A stretch of DNA of 64,000 nt from Ancylobacter sp. TS-1 (GCF_009223885.1 NZ_CP045144.1:2592001-2656000); one strand, 5' to 3'. Positions 51,340-60,839 are shown, counted from the first letter of the stretch. The notes: generated from the letters alone by a model not told the origin. A program made the numbers and translations.

Positions 51340-53063
51340 GAGGCCACCGCCGGGCGCCGCAGGCCGGGAAGACCGGCGAGACCCCCCTGGCGGGCGAGCT
51401 TGGGCAGAACCTCCTCCTTCGGCCCGAACGCCTGAAGACGCCCTTCCGCCATCACCGCGACACGGTCGAGACCGGCAAGGGCGGTCTGCCGGTGGGTGAC
51501 CACCACGGCGATGCCACCGCGGGCGCGCACCGCCTCCACCGCGCGGGTCAGCGCCTCGTCGCCCTCATGGTCGAGATTGGAATTGGGCTCGTCGAGCACG
51601 ACGAGAAAGGGGTCGCGATAGAGCGCCCGCGCCAGCCCCACGCGCTGGCGCTGCCCGCCGGAAAGCGCCGCGCCGCCCTCGCCGATGCGGGTGTCGTAGC
51701 CTTCCGCCAGCCGCAGGATCAGCTCGTGCGCGCCGGCGGCCCGGGCGGCCGCCACGATGGCCTCGCCCGGCGCGCCGGCCTCGAAGCGGGCGATGTTCTC
51801 GGCCACCGTGCCGTCGAACAGCTCGACATCCTGCGGGAGATAGCCAACATGCCGGCCGAGATCGTCCGGGTTCCACTGGTCGAGCGCGGCGCCGTCGAGC
51901 CGGACCTCGCCCTTGAGCGGGCGCCAGACGCCGACGAGGGCACGCGCCAGCGTCGACTTGCCGGACGCGCTCGGCCCGATCACCGCCAGCCCTTGCCCGG
52001 CCTCCAGCCGCAGCGTCACGCCATTGAGGATCGGCACCTGCTGGCCCGGCGCGGCGAGAACGAGACTGTCGGCGCTCAGCCCCTGCCGGGGCACCGGCAG
52101 CGGCGTCAGGACGCGCTCGGCCAGCGCCGGCAGCGCGAAGACCTGCCGCAGCCGCCGCAGGCCGAGCCGGGCGGCGATGAAGCCCTTCCAGTTCGCCACC
52201 GCGATCTCGATCGGGGCGAGCGCGCGCGAGGTCATGATCGAGGCGGCGATCATCGCGCCGCCGGAAATCTCGTTATGGATGGCGAGATAGGCGCCCAGCC
52301 CCAGCACCGCCGACTGGAGCACCATGCGGAAGATCTTGGCGATTGCGCCGCTCGTGCCGGTGATGTCGGCGCCGGCCAGCCAGTCGCGCACATGGGCGAG
52401 GTTGGCCTCCCGCCAGCGCACGCGCAGCGCGCCGCCCATCCCCATCGCCGCCACGGCCTCGGCATTGTGGCGGCAGGCTTCGGCGACGGCCTCGCGCGCC
52501 GCCCGGCTGGCGGCCTGGTCGCGGCCGGCGCCACAGCTGGCGAATTCGGTCAGCAGCGTCAGGGCGAGGATCATCGCGCCGCCGGCCAGCGCCAGCCAGC
52601 CGAGCCAGGGATGCAGCAGAAAGCAGCCGGCAAAGAAGATCGGCATCCACGGCATGTCGAACAGCGCGGTCGGGCCGAGCGAGGACAGGAAGGCGCGGAT
52701 CTGGTCGAGGTCGCGAATGGGTTGCAGCGCCGCCCCCGAGCGCCAGCCGAGCAGCGGCAGGCGCTGGGCGGCGGCGAAGGCGGCCGGCGAGACCATCTCG
52801 TCGAAGCGGGCGCCGATCCGCGCCAGCATCCGCACCCGCACCGCGTCGAGGAAACCCTGCAGCGCATAGGCGGCGAGCAGCAGCAGCGACAGGCCGACCA
52901 GCGTCGCCACGCTGCGCGAGCTCAGCACGCGGTCGTAGATCTGCAGCATGTAAAGCGAGCCCGACAGCATCAGCAGATTGATGACGGCCGAGAACGCCCC
53001 CACCGCCAGCAGGGCGCCGCGACAGGCGGACAGGGCGCGCGCGACGGGGGAGGCGGCAGCCAT
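51336..53063 (-). CDS. Type I secretion ABC transporter/ATPase (PrtD-like)
   Basis: A 575-residue exporter half-transporter. The N-terminal membrane domain (about 15-310) begins LSACRGALLAVGAFSAVINLLMLSGSLYMLQIYDRVLSS, typical of PrtD. The nucleotide-binding domain has Walker A IGPSASGKSTLAR near residue 363, signature LSGGQRQRVGLARALYRDP near 465 and Walker B FLVVLDEPNSNLD. There is no N-terminal C39 peptidase, consistent with export of a substrate with an uncleaved C-terminal signal. It is the first gene of the minus-strand exporter-adaptor-enzyme operon. Confidence 0.94.
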   Translation of the reverse strand: MAAASPVARALSACRGALLAVGAFSAVINLLMLSGSLYMLQIYDRVLSSRSVATLVGLSLLLLAAYALQGFLDAVRVRMLARIGARFDEMVSPAAFAAAQRLPLLGWRSGAALQPIRDLDQIRAFLSSLGPTALFDMPWMPIFFAGCFLLHPWLGWLALAGGAMILALTLLTEFASCGAGRDQAASRAAREAVAEACRHNAEAVAAMGMGGALRVRWREANLAHVRDWLAGADITGTSGAIAKIFRMVLQSAVLGLGAYLAIHNEISGGAMIAASIMTSRALAPIEIAVANWKGFIAARLGLRRLRQVFALPALAERVLTPLPVPRQGLSADSLVLAAPGQQVPILNGVTLRLEAGQGLAVIGPSASGKSTLARALVGVWRPLKGEVRLDGAALDQWNPDDLGRHVGYLPQDVELFDGTVAENIARFEAGAPGEAIVAAARAAGAHELILRLAEGYDTRIGEGGAALSGGQRQRVGLARALYRDPFLVVLDEPNSNLDHEGDEALTRAVEAVRARGGIAVVVTHRQTALAGLDRVAVMAEGRLQAFGPKEEVLPKLARQGGLAGLPGLRRPAVAS

Positions 53064-53199
53064 CGGAAAACCTCGGGACGGGAAGCGGAAGGCGGCGTCC
53101 CGATGACGGGATCGGGCCGGCCTCGCGAACGGCTAGGCACGACGGCGGAAAGATGCCATTGCCTAGGCTTCGCATCACCTCGGCGGCAGCACCAAGTCG

Positions 53200-54312
53200 A
53201 TGAACGGGACGCAGAAATCGACGAAGCCGCCGCGGCTCCGGTTCGGCCTGTCGCCGTTCCTGCGGATCCAGATCATCGGCTGGGCGCTTTTCGCCCTGAT
53301 CGATCTGGTCAACCGGCAGCTCGCCTATCTCGACATCGCCGCCGCCGTCGCGCTCACCGCCATCGTCTACCCGACGATGATCGTGCTCTCGGTCGCGCTG
53401 CGCCGCATCTATGACCGCCATTTCGCCAGCACCGTGCTCAGCCTGCCGACCCTGTTCGCGATGGCGCTGCTCGCCTCGGCGGGCGCGGCGGTCGTCGTCG
53501 GGATGCTGACGGGCGCGCGCGCAACGTTCGGCTGGAGCATTCCGAACTGGCGGCCGCTGGAGGAAATCGCGCTCCCCTTCTTCCACTACGCGATCTGCCT
53601 GTTCGGCTGGAGCCTGCTCTATTTCTGGATTCGCGCGGACCGGCTGCGGCGGATGGAGCATGAGGCCGCCATCGCGGCGCAGGCCGATGCCCTGCGCGCC
53701 GAGATCCAGCAGCTACGCCTGCAGATCAACCCGCATTTCCTGTTCAACGCGCTGAACGGAATCGCCGAGGAGGTGCCCGAGCATCCAGCGACCGCGCTCG
53801 AAATGCTGCGCGACCTGACCGACTATCTGCGCCATGTGCTCGCCGGCATCCGTACCCCGGTGGTCACCGTCGAAGCCGAGGTCGAGGCGCTCACCGCCTA
53901 TCTGCGCATCCAGCAGGCGCGCTTCGGCGCGCGGCTGCGCACGCGGGTGGAGATGGACCCCGCCGCCGCCGGCCGCCGCATCGCCAACAGCCTGTTGCAG
54001 CCGCTGGTGGAGAACGCCGTGGAGCATGGTGACCGCAGCGAGGTGCTCGACGTGGTGCTGCGCATCGACCTCGCGGGCGACGGGTTGCGGATCGCGGTCG
54101 AGAACAGCGGTTCGCTCACCCCCAGGCACCGCAAGCGCGCCTCGCATGGCCTGGGCCTTGCAAATCTTCGGCGCCGGCTCGACGTCCACTACCCGCACCG
54201 CCACGTCTTCAGCCTCGACGCCAGCGGGTGCGCGGATGAGGCCGCAGACGGGGGCGGGGTGCGCGTGGCCGCGACGCTGCTGCTGGAGGGCGAGCCGTGC
54301 TCCGCGTCCTGA
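53200..54312 (+). CDS. LytS-type sensor histidine kinase
   Basis: A 370-residue membrane kinase. About four hydrophobic segments lie in residues 20-150, then a short coiled linker and the His_kinase block LRLQINPHFLFNALNGI with phospho-acceptor His179. The ATP-binding part has NSLLQPLVENAVEHG (N box) and HGLGLANLRRRL (G box). It pairs with the overlapping LytTR regulator. The signal is unknown; it is divergent from the type I secretion operon, which is a likely target. Confidence 0.92.
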   Translation: MNGTQKSTKPPRLRFGLSPFLRIQIIGWALFALIDLVNRQLAYLDIAAAVALTAIVYPTMIVLSVALRRIYDRHFASTVLSLPTLFAMALLASAGAAVVVGMLTGARATFGWSIPNWRPLEEIALPFFHYAICLFGWSLLYFWIRADRLRRMEHEAAIAAQADALRAEIQQLRLQINPHFLFNALNGIAEEVPEHPATALEMLRDLTDYLRHVLAGIRTPVVTVEAEVEALTAYLRIQQARFGARLRTRVEMDPAAAGRRIANSLLQPLVENAVEHGDRSEVLDVVLRIDLAGDGLRIAVENSGSLTPRHRKRASHGLGLANLRRRLDVHYPHRHVFSLDASGCADEAADGGGVRVAATLLLEGEPCSAS

Positions 54313-55007
54313 TCGCCGATGACGAACCGCTGGCCCGGCGCGCCCTGCGCCGCCTGCTGGAGCCGCACGCCGATGTCGACTGCATCGGCGAGGCCGACAG
54401 CCTCGCCCGGACCATCGACCTCGTCGTCCGTGAGCGCCCCGACCTGGTTCTCCTCGACATCGAGATGAACGATGGCGACGGCTTCAAGCTGTTCGCCGCC
54501 ATCCCCTCCCCGCCCCGGGTGATCTTCGTCACCGCCTTCGCCGAATATGCCGTCGACGCCTTCGAGGTGGAGGCGGTCGACTATCTGCTCAAGCCCGTGG
54601 CGCAGGCGCGCTTCGACGCCGCGCTGGAGCGGGCCCGCCGTCTCGTCCCGCTCCCCGACCGGGACGGCGGCATGATCGAACTGCGCGCGCCGGCCCGCAT
54701 CGTGCGGGCGCGACCGGCCGACATCCTGGCCGTGCGCGCGGAGGGCGATTTCAGCCATGTCCATTTCGCCGACCAGTCGCCGCTGATGATCCTGCGCAGC
54801 ATCGGGCAGTTCGAAGCCGAGCTGCCCGCACCGCCCTTCCTGCGGCTCGGGCGCTCGATCATCGTCAATTGCGACCGCGTGCGCGGCCTCGAGACGCGCT
54901 CGCGCGACGAGACCCGTCTCCTGCTGCAGGGCCTGGCCGAACCGATCGGGCTCGGCCGCGCGGCGGCGGCGCGGCTCAAGCAGGCGCTGGCGGCGCGGCG
55001 CGGCTGA
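54297..55007 (+). CDS. LytTR-family response regulator
   Basis: A 236-residue regulator with a receiver domain (VLIADDEPLARRALRRLL; phospho-acceptor Asp54 in LVLLDIEMNDG; Lys in DYLLKPV) and a C-terminal LytTR DNA-binding domain (VRARPADILAVRAEGDFSHVHFADQS...FLRLGRSIIVNCDRVRGLE). It starts with GTG at 54297 inside the kinase gene, a 16-base overlap, so the two are translationally coupled. Confidence 0.94.
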   Translation: MLRVLIADDEPLARRALRRLLEPHADVDCIGEADSLARTIDLVVRERPDLVLLDIEMNDGDGFKLFAAIPSPPRVIFVTAFAEYAVDAFEVEAVDYLLKPVAQARFDAALERARRLVPLPDRDGGMIELRAPARIVRARPADILAVRAEGDFSHVHFADQSPLMILRSIGQFEAELPAPPFLRLGRSIIVNCDRVRGLETRSRDETRLLLQGLAEPIGLGRAAAARLKQALAARRG

Positions 55008-55029
55008 TCTTGTGTCTGATCCGGAGGCG

Positions 55030-55719
55030 TCAGCCCTTGGCGGGGGCGGCCGGCGCCGGGGGCGGCAGGGCGAATATCTCGGCCAGCGCCACCAGCGGCG
55101 GCACCAGGAAGCACCACACGCCGACCGCGAGATAGAACACCGCCGCCGCCGCGCAGCCGGCGCAGAAGCTGGCGAGGAAGAGGCCGAAGCGGCGCAGCCG
55201 GTCGCGCACCTGCGCCGGGTCGATGCCGGCCCGCGGCTTCCACAGATGCGCCGCGTCCAGCAGCAGCTGGGTGATGGTGCCGGTCATGACCGTCGAGGGC
55301 GGCGCGTCGGTCAGATGCGTGCGGTGGAGCGCGTTCTGCAGCGCCATGGCACTGACCAGCGTCATCCCCATCATCACGGCACTGGGCGAATCGGCCAGCT
55401 CCGGCACGCCGAACTGGATGGCGACCAGCGCGGCATGGGCGAGCAGGACGAGCTTGGCGGCCATCAGGATGCGGAAATCGTCCTGTCCCCGCTCGGCCAT
55501 GGCGTGGCTCAAGAGCCGCGCGCAGACCACCACGAAGGCGAACACCGGCACCGCGATGATCTTGGAGATGGACGGCATGCGTCCATCCGCGATCGCGGCG
55601 GCGAAGGTGACGATGTTGCCGGTGACGTGCGCGGTGAACAGGCCATGAAGGGTGACGAAGCCCGCCGTGTCCACGAAGCCCGCATTGAAGCAGAGCAGGC
55701 TGGGGAGAAGGCGCTTCAT
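55030..55719 (-). CDS. YoaK-like DUF1275 membrane protein
   Basis: A 229-residue protein with about six hydrophobic segments, starting MKRLLPSLLCFNAGFVDTAGFVTLHGLFTAHVTGNIVTFAA. The N-terminal D-x-x-G-F and FTAHVTGN blocks are characteristic of the DUF1275/YoaK family, whose function is unknown. The ATG at 55719 is preferred over an upstream frame without homology. It is the last minus-strand gene before the convergent LytTR gene and is separated from the haem oxygenase gene by a stem-loop. Confidence 0.88.
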   Translation of the reverse strand: MKRLLPSLLCFNAGFVDTAGFVTLHGLFTAHVTGNIVTFAAAIADGRMPSISKIIAVPVFAFVVVCARLLSHAMAERGQDDFRILMAAKLVLLAHAALVAIQFGVPELADSPSAVMMGMTLVSAMALQNALHRTHLTDAPPSTVMTGTITQLLLDAAHLWKPRAGIDPAQVRDRLRRFGLFLASFCAGCAAAAVFYLAVGVWCFLVPPLVALAEIFALPPPAPAAPAKG

Positions 55720-55815
55720 GGGCGAATCGGACCGGCGGGAGGGCGCGGGGATCCTTAGCCCGGACCGGCCGCGATGCAAGGCCGGACGGCCCGCCGGCCC
55801 GTGCCGCCCCGTGGA

Positions 55816-55851
55816 GTCGTCGCCCCGCGCTCCCGGCGGCGGGGCGACGAC
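55816..55851. terminator. Stem-loop between haem oxygenase and YoaK-like genes
   Basis: GTCGTCGCCCCGC (55816-55828) pairs perfectly with GCGGGGCGACGAC (55839-55851) around a 10-base loop, just after the haem oxygenase stop codon on the minus strand. It lacks a T-run, so termination or mRNA stabilisation is inferred. Confidence 0.55.
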
Positions 55852-55861
55852 GCGGGCGGGA

Positions 55862-56443
55862 TCAGCCCAGTTCCTCGCCGATCAGCGCCTCGACATGGTT
55901 GAAGGCGGCCGTGGCCGCCGCCTCGATGCGGCGCTCCTCGTCCTCCGTCAGCTCCGCCGCGTCCAGCGCGGCGGTGAAGCGGCGCCAGTGCAGCGCGCGC
56001 CCTTCCGGATGGCCGGCGAGATGGCGCGCGCCATGCTCACTCGAATAGCCGATCTTGGCGGCTTCCTTGGCGAGAATGGCGGCGCCCATGTTGGAGCCCT
56101 CGACGACATAGAGCCAGCCGAGCGCCTCGGCCCGTCCGAGCGCGGGACCGGGCGGCGCTTCCGGCGGCACCAGCCCGAGATCGCCGAAATCGGCCTCCAG
56201 CGCCGCCAGCCGCGAGCGGTCCGCGAGGTTCGGCAGCAGCGGCTGCAGCGCCGGGTCGGCGTAGAGCGTCTCCACCCGGCGGTGGAGACGGTACTGGAAC
56301 CGCAGGAAGTCGGCATATTTTGCCGGCGTCGCGAACGGCGCGGCCTGCATCACACCCGTGTCGACGCGCTCATGCGCGGCGGCGGAGACGGCCTTGAGAC
56401 GCCGGGCGCGGCTGGGCGCCTCGGCATCGGTGACAGACGACAT
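55862..56443 (-). CDS. Biliverdin-producing haem oxygenase
   Basis: A 193-residue all-helical protein of the haem oxygenase fold. Early residues RRLKAVSAAAHERVDTGVMQAAPFATPAKYADFLRFQYRLH contain the proximal-His-like AHE motif; the distal-helix glycine segment is seen at YVVEGSNMGAAILAKEA. It opens the haem ring to biliverdin, CO and iron. The ATG at 56443 has GAGGAG upstream. It lies 38 bases downstream of the TonB-dependent receptor gene, forming a haem-iron acquisition pair. Confidence 0.9.
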   Translation of the reverse strand: MSSVTDAEAPSRARRLKAVSAAAHERVDTGVMQAAPFATPAKYADFLRFQYRLHRRVETLYADPALQPLLPNLADRSRLAALEADFGDLGLVPPEAPPGPALGRAEALGWLYVVEGSNMGAAILAKEAAKIGYSSEHGARHLAGHPEGRALHWRRFTAALDAAELTEDEERRIEAAATAAFNHVEALIGEELG

Positions 56444-56481
56444 GCTCTTGCTCCTCTCACTCCCGCGTCGCGGGAGACTCT

Positions 56482-58725
56482 TCACTTCACGTAGGCCGGA
56501 TCCGAGAGCCCGGCCGTCTGCCCGCCGCCGAAGCGCAGCGTGAGCGCGCCCTTCACGGTCAGGCCGGCGCTCGGCAGGAAGTTCTCGTACTGGGTGTACT
56601 GCTCGTCGAGCAGGTTCTCGACTGAGAGCCGCCACAGCGTGTTCGGGTTGGGCTGGTAGCCGGCATAGACGCTGACCAGATTGAAGCTGTCGGTGGGCTC
56701 GTAGACCGAGTTGACCGGCAGGTCCGACGCCGTCACCGCCGCCACCGCCGTCCAGCGCACGGCAACGGTCAGCTTCTCCTCCATGAAGCGGAAGCCGAGC
56801 GTGGTGGTGACCTGGTCGGGCTGGATGGTCGAGAGCGGCTGGCCGGCGTCCACGCCGGCCGAAATCTCGCCTTCGCTCACCTGCCCCGAGAGGCCGACGA
56901 ACCATTTGCGCGCGTCATAGGTGCCCTCGAATTCGAAGCCCTTGAGCCGCGCCTCCTGCACGTTCTGGTACTGCGCATAGCCCGGCACGCCCCAGTCGAA
57001 GGGGAAGCAGGTGGTCGGGCGGCCCGGAATGGGGCAGATCGTGCCGGTGGAGGAGCCGAACTCGACCAGCTCGATGTAGTTCTCCACGTCGTTCTGGTAG
57101 TAATTCAGCTTGGCGCGCAGCTTGTCGCCATCGAAGAACAGATTGTCCTTCTTGATGTTGATGCCGATTTCCTTGTTCTTGCCGGTTTCCGCCTGAAGGC
57201 TCGGATTGGGCAGGAAGTAGAACATGGTGCCGGGGGTGTCGAAGGGCAGCGGGTGCGGGCCGGAGACCAGCGCCTCGGTGACGGTCGGCGCGCGATAGCC
57301 CTCGGCATAGGTGCCGTAGAGGGTCAGCCACGACCACGGGGTGACGCCGAGGGTGAATTTGGGCGAGAGGCGCTCGCCGCTGGTGCCGCCGCCATCGTCG
57401 GAGTTCAGCGAATAGGCGTCGTAGCGCAGGGCGGCGATCGCCTCGAGCCAGGTCGAGTAATTGGCCTTCCACTGCACGAAGGCGCCGCCCACGCCCCGGT
57501 CGCCCGAGGGGTTGTAGCCCTCGCCGAAGCCGTAATCGTCGGTGTTGTCGATCTCGTCCTGGAAATAGTCGCCGCCATAGGTGATGGCGTTCGCCCAGTC
57601 CCCGCTGCCGAAGCGGCTGGTGTTGTTGGCGTCGAAGCCGACCGTGTCGATGACGAAGCTGCGCGGGTCGCCGACCGCGCCGGTGATGGGGTTCGACGAG
57701 CCGGTCGACTTCACCTGGTCCTGATCGACCTGGTTCCAGTAGACCGAGCTGCGCCAGTCGAACAGGTTGTCGTCCGGGTTCGAGTAGTTCCAGCTCGCCG
57801 TCACCGTCCGGTTGGCGGCGGTGGTGGAATAGACGGTCGCCGAATCGGCATCGGTCTGGGTGGAGAACTGCGTCTCGTAGTTCAGGGCGGTGAGCTTGAC
57901 CTCGTGGAAGTCGGCCGGGCGGAAGGTGGCCTTGGCGATGCCCGTCCAGGTCTCGTAGCCGCTGTCCTGCACCACGTCGCCATTGCCGTCGGAATAGTCG
58001 TCGGCCTTGCGGTAGGTGGCGCCGACGAACAGGTCGACATTCTCGCCCACCTGCGTCGCGCCGAGCACCGAGGTGTAGCCCATGAAGCCGTTGCCGGCCG
58101 CCTCGCCGGTCGCCTCGACGCCCCATGTCTGGCCGGGGGCGATGATGTCGGCGGCATCCTTGGTCCGCATGGTGACGACGCCGCCGATGGCGCCCGAGCC
58201 GTAGATGTTCGACACCGGGCCGCGCACCACGTCGACATCGGCGATGAGGCCGGGCTCGACGAAGAAGCCGCCGGCGCCGGCATGGCCGAGCTGGTTGAAG
58301 TTCTGGCGCGCGCCGTCGACGATCACCGCCACGCGCCCGAAATCCTGCAGGCCGCGGATGTTGATCTGCGTCTGACTGGTGTTCGCATTCTGGATCGCCG
58401 TCGTGCCGGGCATGCCCTGGAACAGGTCGGCCGTGCGCGCGGGCATCAGCATGTCGAGCTGCTCGGAGCGGCGCACGGTGACGCCCGCCAGCGTGTCGAT
58501 CCAGCTCTCGGCGGTGCGGGTGGCCACCACGGTGATGGGGTCAAGCTCGACGAACTCGTCCGTGGCGACGACCGCCGCCGTCGAGGCGGGGTCCTCCGCT
58601 GGCGCGGAAGCCTGCTGCGCCATCGCCGGGACGGCCGCCAGAAGGGCGAGCCACGAGACACCCCAGCCGGCGGTGCGGCCGAGAGTCGAGAGAAGGCGAA
58701 GGCGTCGGCCAGTCGTGCGCATCAT
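56482..58725 (-). CDS. TonB-dependent haem/haemoglobin-type outer-membrane receptor
   Basis: A 747-residue receptor. After the signal peptide (ending VPAMA) comes a TonB-box-like stretch FVELDPITVVATRTAES, the plug domain (MPGTTAIQNANTSQTQINIRGLQDFGRVAVIVDGARQNF, DVVRGPVSNIYGSGAIGGVV) and a 22-strand-type barrel ending LTLRFGGGQTAGLSDPAYVK. Plug sequences NIRG and VDGARQNFNQ are like haemoglobin/haem receptors, and the downstream haem oxygenase agrees. Start options are the adjacent ATG codons at 58725 and 58722. The promoter region contains an iron-regulator-like dyad at 58897-58911. Confidence 0.9.
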   Translation of the reverse strand: MMRTTGRRLRLLSTLGRTAGWGVSWLALLAAVPAMAQQASAPAEDPASTAAVVATDEFVELDPITVVATRTAESWIDTLAGVTVRRSEQLDMLMPARTADLFQGMPGTTAIQNANTSQTQINIRGLQDFGRVAVIVDGARQNFNQLGHAGAGGFFVEPGLIADVDVVRGPVSNIYGSGAIGGVVTMRTKDAADIIAPGQTWGVEATGEAAGNGFMGYTSVLGATQVGENVDLFVGATYRKADDYSDGNGDVVQDSGYETWTGIAKATFRPADFHEVKLTALNYETQFSTQTDADSATVYSTTAANRTVTASWNYSNPDDNLFDWRSSVYWNQVDQDQVKSTGSSNPITGAVGDPRSFVIDTVGFDANNTSRFGSGDWANAITYGGDYFQDEIDNTDDYGFGEGYNPSGDRGVGGAFVQWKANYSTWLEAIAALRYDAYSLNSDDGGGTSGERLSPKFTLGVTPWSWLTLYGTYAEGYRAPTVTEALVSGPHPLPFDTPGTMFYFLPNPSLQAETGKNKEIGINIKKDNLFFDGDKLRAKLNYYQNDVENYIELVEFGSSTGTICPIPGRPTTCFPFDWGVPGYAQYQNVQEARLKGFEFEGTYDARKWFVGLSGQVSEGEISAGVDAGQPLSTIQPDQVTTTLGFRFMEEKLTVAVRWTAVAAVTASDLPVNSVYEPTDSFNLVSVYAGYQPNPNTLWRLSVENLLDEQYTQYENFLPSAGLTVKGALTLRFGGGQTAGLSDPAYVK

Positions 58726-59147
58726 TGTCCATCCCCGGGCCACGTCCGCCAGCGGCGCGGCCTTTCCCGTGGGCCCATTGCCCAGGCAGCCCCGGCTGCC
58801 CGGACGCTGCGGTAACGTCGATTGATGGACGGTTACGGCAAGTAATAAACAACGTCAAATCACGTATAAAGTCTATTTTTAGGAATTAAAATAAGTGTTC
58901 TTGTTTAGAACGTCTATAGGAGGAATTGGTTGAATCGTTCCAGTGAGGGAGACTTACTATTTCTGTAATAACTATAAATATGCATCTCACCGTTACATTG
59001 CAGACGCTCTACCCTCATACCGCGAACCCCGGCCGAATCGCGGGCCCCTTCGGTCACCGGACTCGCCCCGCGTCCCGGCATGGGTTATCCAGCCCTCCCC
59101 CGCGTCACGGCGGGGCCGGACGACCGGCGCAGGAGAGGCAAGGCATC
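58726..59147. other. Divergent promoter region of the receptor and MFS genes
   Basis: About 420 bases with no gene. Bases 58840-58985 are strikingly AT-rich compared with the rest of the window and must hold the receptor promoter; GC content rises again towards the MFS gene, whose AGGAGAGG site lies at 59131-59138. Confidence 0.5.
58897..58911. promoter_or_regulatory. Candidate iron-responsive (Irr/Fur-like) operator
   Basis: GTTCT-TGTTT-AGAAC is a 5-bp inverted repeat in the AT-rich promoter of the haem receptor. TTTAGAAC within it resembles the half-site of the alphaproteobacterial Irr box (TTTAGAA...TTCTAAA). Location about 170 bases before the receptor start is compatible but not proof. 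Confidence 0.45.
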
Positions 59148-60662
59148 ATGGACACGGCGACGACCCGCTCCGTCCGCGCGACCCCGCGCGACTGGCTGGC
59201 GCTCGCCGTCATCGCGCTGCCCTGCCTCGTCTATGCGATGGACCTGACGGTCCTGAACCTCGCGGTTCCCCAGCTCGCGCTCGACCTGTCGCCCTCGGCC
59301 TCGCAGCTGCTCTGGATCATCGACATTTACGGCTTCATGGTCGCCGGCACGCTGATGCTGATGGGCACGCTCGGTGATCGCGTCGGCCGCCGCCGGCTGC
59401 TGCTGATCGGCGCGGCGGCCTTTGCCTGCGCCTCCGGGCTGGCGGCGCTGGCACGCAGCGCCGAACAGCTCATCCTCGCCCGCGCCCTGCTCGGCATCGC
59501 CGGGGCGACGCTGGCGCCCTCGACGCTCTCGCTGATCCGCAACATCTTCCTCGACGACCGCGAGCGCACCTTCGCCATCGGCGTGTGGATCGCCTGCTTC
59601 TCCTCCGGCGCGGCGCTCGGCCCGCTGGTGGGCGGGGTGATTCTCACCTATTTCTCGTGGCCGGCCGTGTTCCTCGCCGCGATTCCGGTGATGCTCGGCC
59701 TTCTCGTCGTCGGGCCGCTGCTGCTGCCGGAATTCCGTGACGAGAGCGCCGGCCGGCTCGACATCCTCAGCGCCGCGCAGTCGATCCTCGCCGCGCTGGC
59801 GCTGATCTACGGCATGAAGCACGTCGCCGAGCACGGCCCCGGCGTCGAGGCGTTCGCGGCCATCGCGCTCGGGTTCGTCGTCGGCGCCCTGTTCGTCGCC
59901 CGCCAGAAGCGGCTCGCCGACCCGATGATCGACCTCGTCCTGTTCCGCCAGCCCGGCCTCGGCGCCGCGCTGGCGATCAACGTCACGGCCATGCTCGGCG
60001 CCATGGGCATCTTCGTGTTCATCTCGCAATATCTCCAGCTCGTGCTCGGCATGAGCCCGATGGAAGCCGGCCTGTGGACGGCTCCCTCCGGGGTCTGCTT
60101 CGCCATCGGATCGATGGCGACCCCGGCGCTGGTGCGGCGCTGGCGGCCGGTCGACGTGCTCTCGGTCGGCCTCGTCCTCGCCACGCTCGGCTTCGCGCTG
60201 CTGACCCGGCTCGATGCCGGCGCGCCGCTGCCGGTGCTGATGGGGGCCATCCCGCTGATCTGCCTCGGCCTCGCCCCCGTCGGCACCATCACCACCGACC
60301 TCGTGATGCGCCTCGCCCCGCCCGAGCGGGCGGGCGCCGCCTCGGCGGTGTCGGAGACCAGCTTCGAGTTCGGCGGCGCGCTCGGCATCGCGGTGCTGGG
60401 CAGCCTGGTGGCGGCCAGCTACCGCGTCGCCATGCAGGCCGTCGCCCCCGCCGGGTTTCCGACCGATCTGCTCGGCCCGGCGCAGCGCACCCTGGATGCC
60501 GCCGTGATCGCGTCGGCGAAACTCCCCGAAGCGGTCGCCCGGCCGCTGCTCGACGCCGCCCATGCCGCGTTCGGGCGGGCGGTCGACTACGCCGCGCTCG
60601 CCTGCGTGGCGGCGACGCTGCTGGCGCTGCTGATCGCGCGCACGCGGCTGCGCCGCATCTGA
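59148..60662 (+). CDS. MFS multidrug exporter (DHA2, 14-segment type)
   Basis: A 504-residue major facilitator protein with 14 hydrophobic segments. Motif A is seen in GTLGDRVGRRRLLLIG and motif C-like glycine/proline text in segment 5 (GPLVGGVILTYFSWPAVF). It resembles SmvA/EmrB-type drug and quaternary-ammonium exporters. The ATG at 59148 is chosen for its AGGAGAGG site and the N-terminal RDWLALAVIALPCLVYAMDLTVLNLA segment. No adaptor protein gene is adjacent. Confidence 0.9.
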   Translation: MDTATTRSVRATPRDWLALAVIALPCLVYAMDLTVLNLAVPQLALDLSPSASQLLWIIDIYGFMVAGTLMLMGTLGDRVGRRRLLLIGAAAFACASGLAALARSAEQLILARALLGIAGATLAPSTLSLIRNIFLDDRERTFAIGVWIACFSSGAALGPLVGGVILTYFSWPAVFLAAIPVMLGLLVVGPLLLPEFRDESAGRLDILSAAQSILAALALIYGMKHVAEHGPGVEAFAAIALGFVVGALFVARQKRLADPMIDLVLFRQPGLGAALAINVTAMLGAMGIFVFISQYLQLVLGMSPMEAGLWTAPSGVCFAIGSMATPALVRRWRPVDVLSVGLVLATLGFALLTRLDAGAPLPVLMGAIPLICLGLAPVGTITTDLVMRLAPPERAGAASAVSETSFEFGGALGIAVLGSLVAASYRVAMQAVAPAGFPTDLLGPAQRTLDAAVIASAKLPEAVARPLLDAAHAAFGRAVDYAALACVAATLLALLIARTRLRRI

Positions 60663-60839
60663 CAAGGCTGAGCCGTATCTGAAAGGCCGGCTGCCCGAAG
60701 GCCGGCCGTTCGAAGCCGGTAGACCGCGCCGGGCCTCGCTCCTCTCCTGTTCCGTCGTGATCGCGCCACCGCCATGATGCGACGATCGGCGCCCGGCGCC
60801 AGGTTCCGGGCGCGACCTCTGACGCAGGAGATCGACCCG

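Noticed and set aside
60685..60706. GGCCGGC-rich hairpin after the MFS gene as a terminator
   Set aside because: GC-only words pair by chance easily in this genome and no T-run follows, so I did not list it as a feature.
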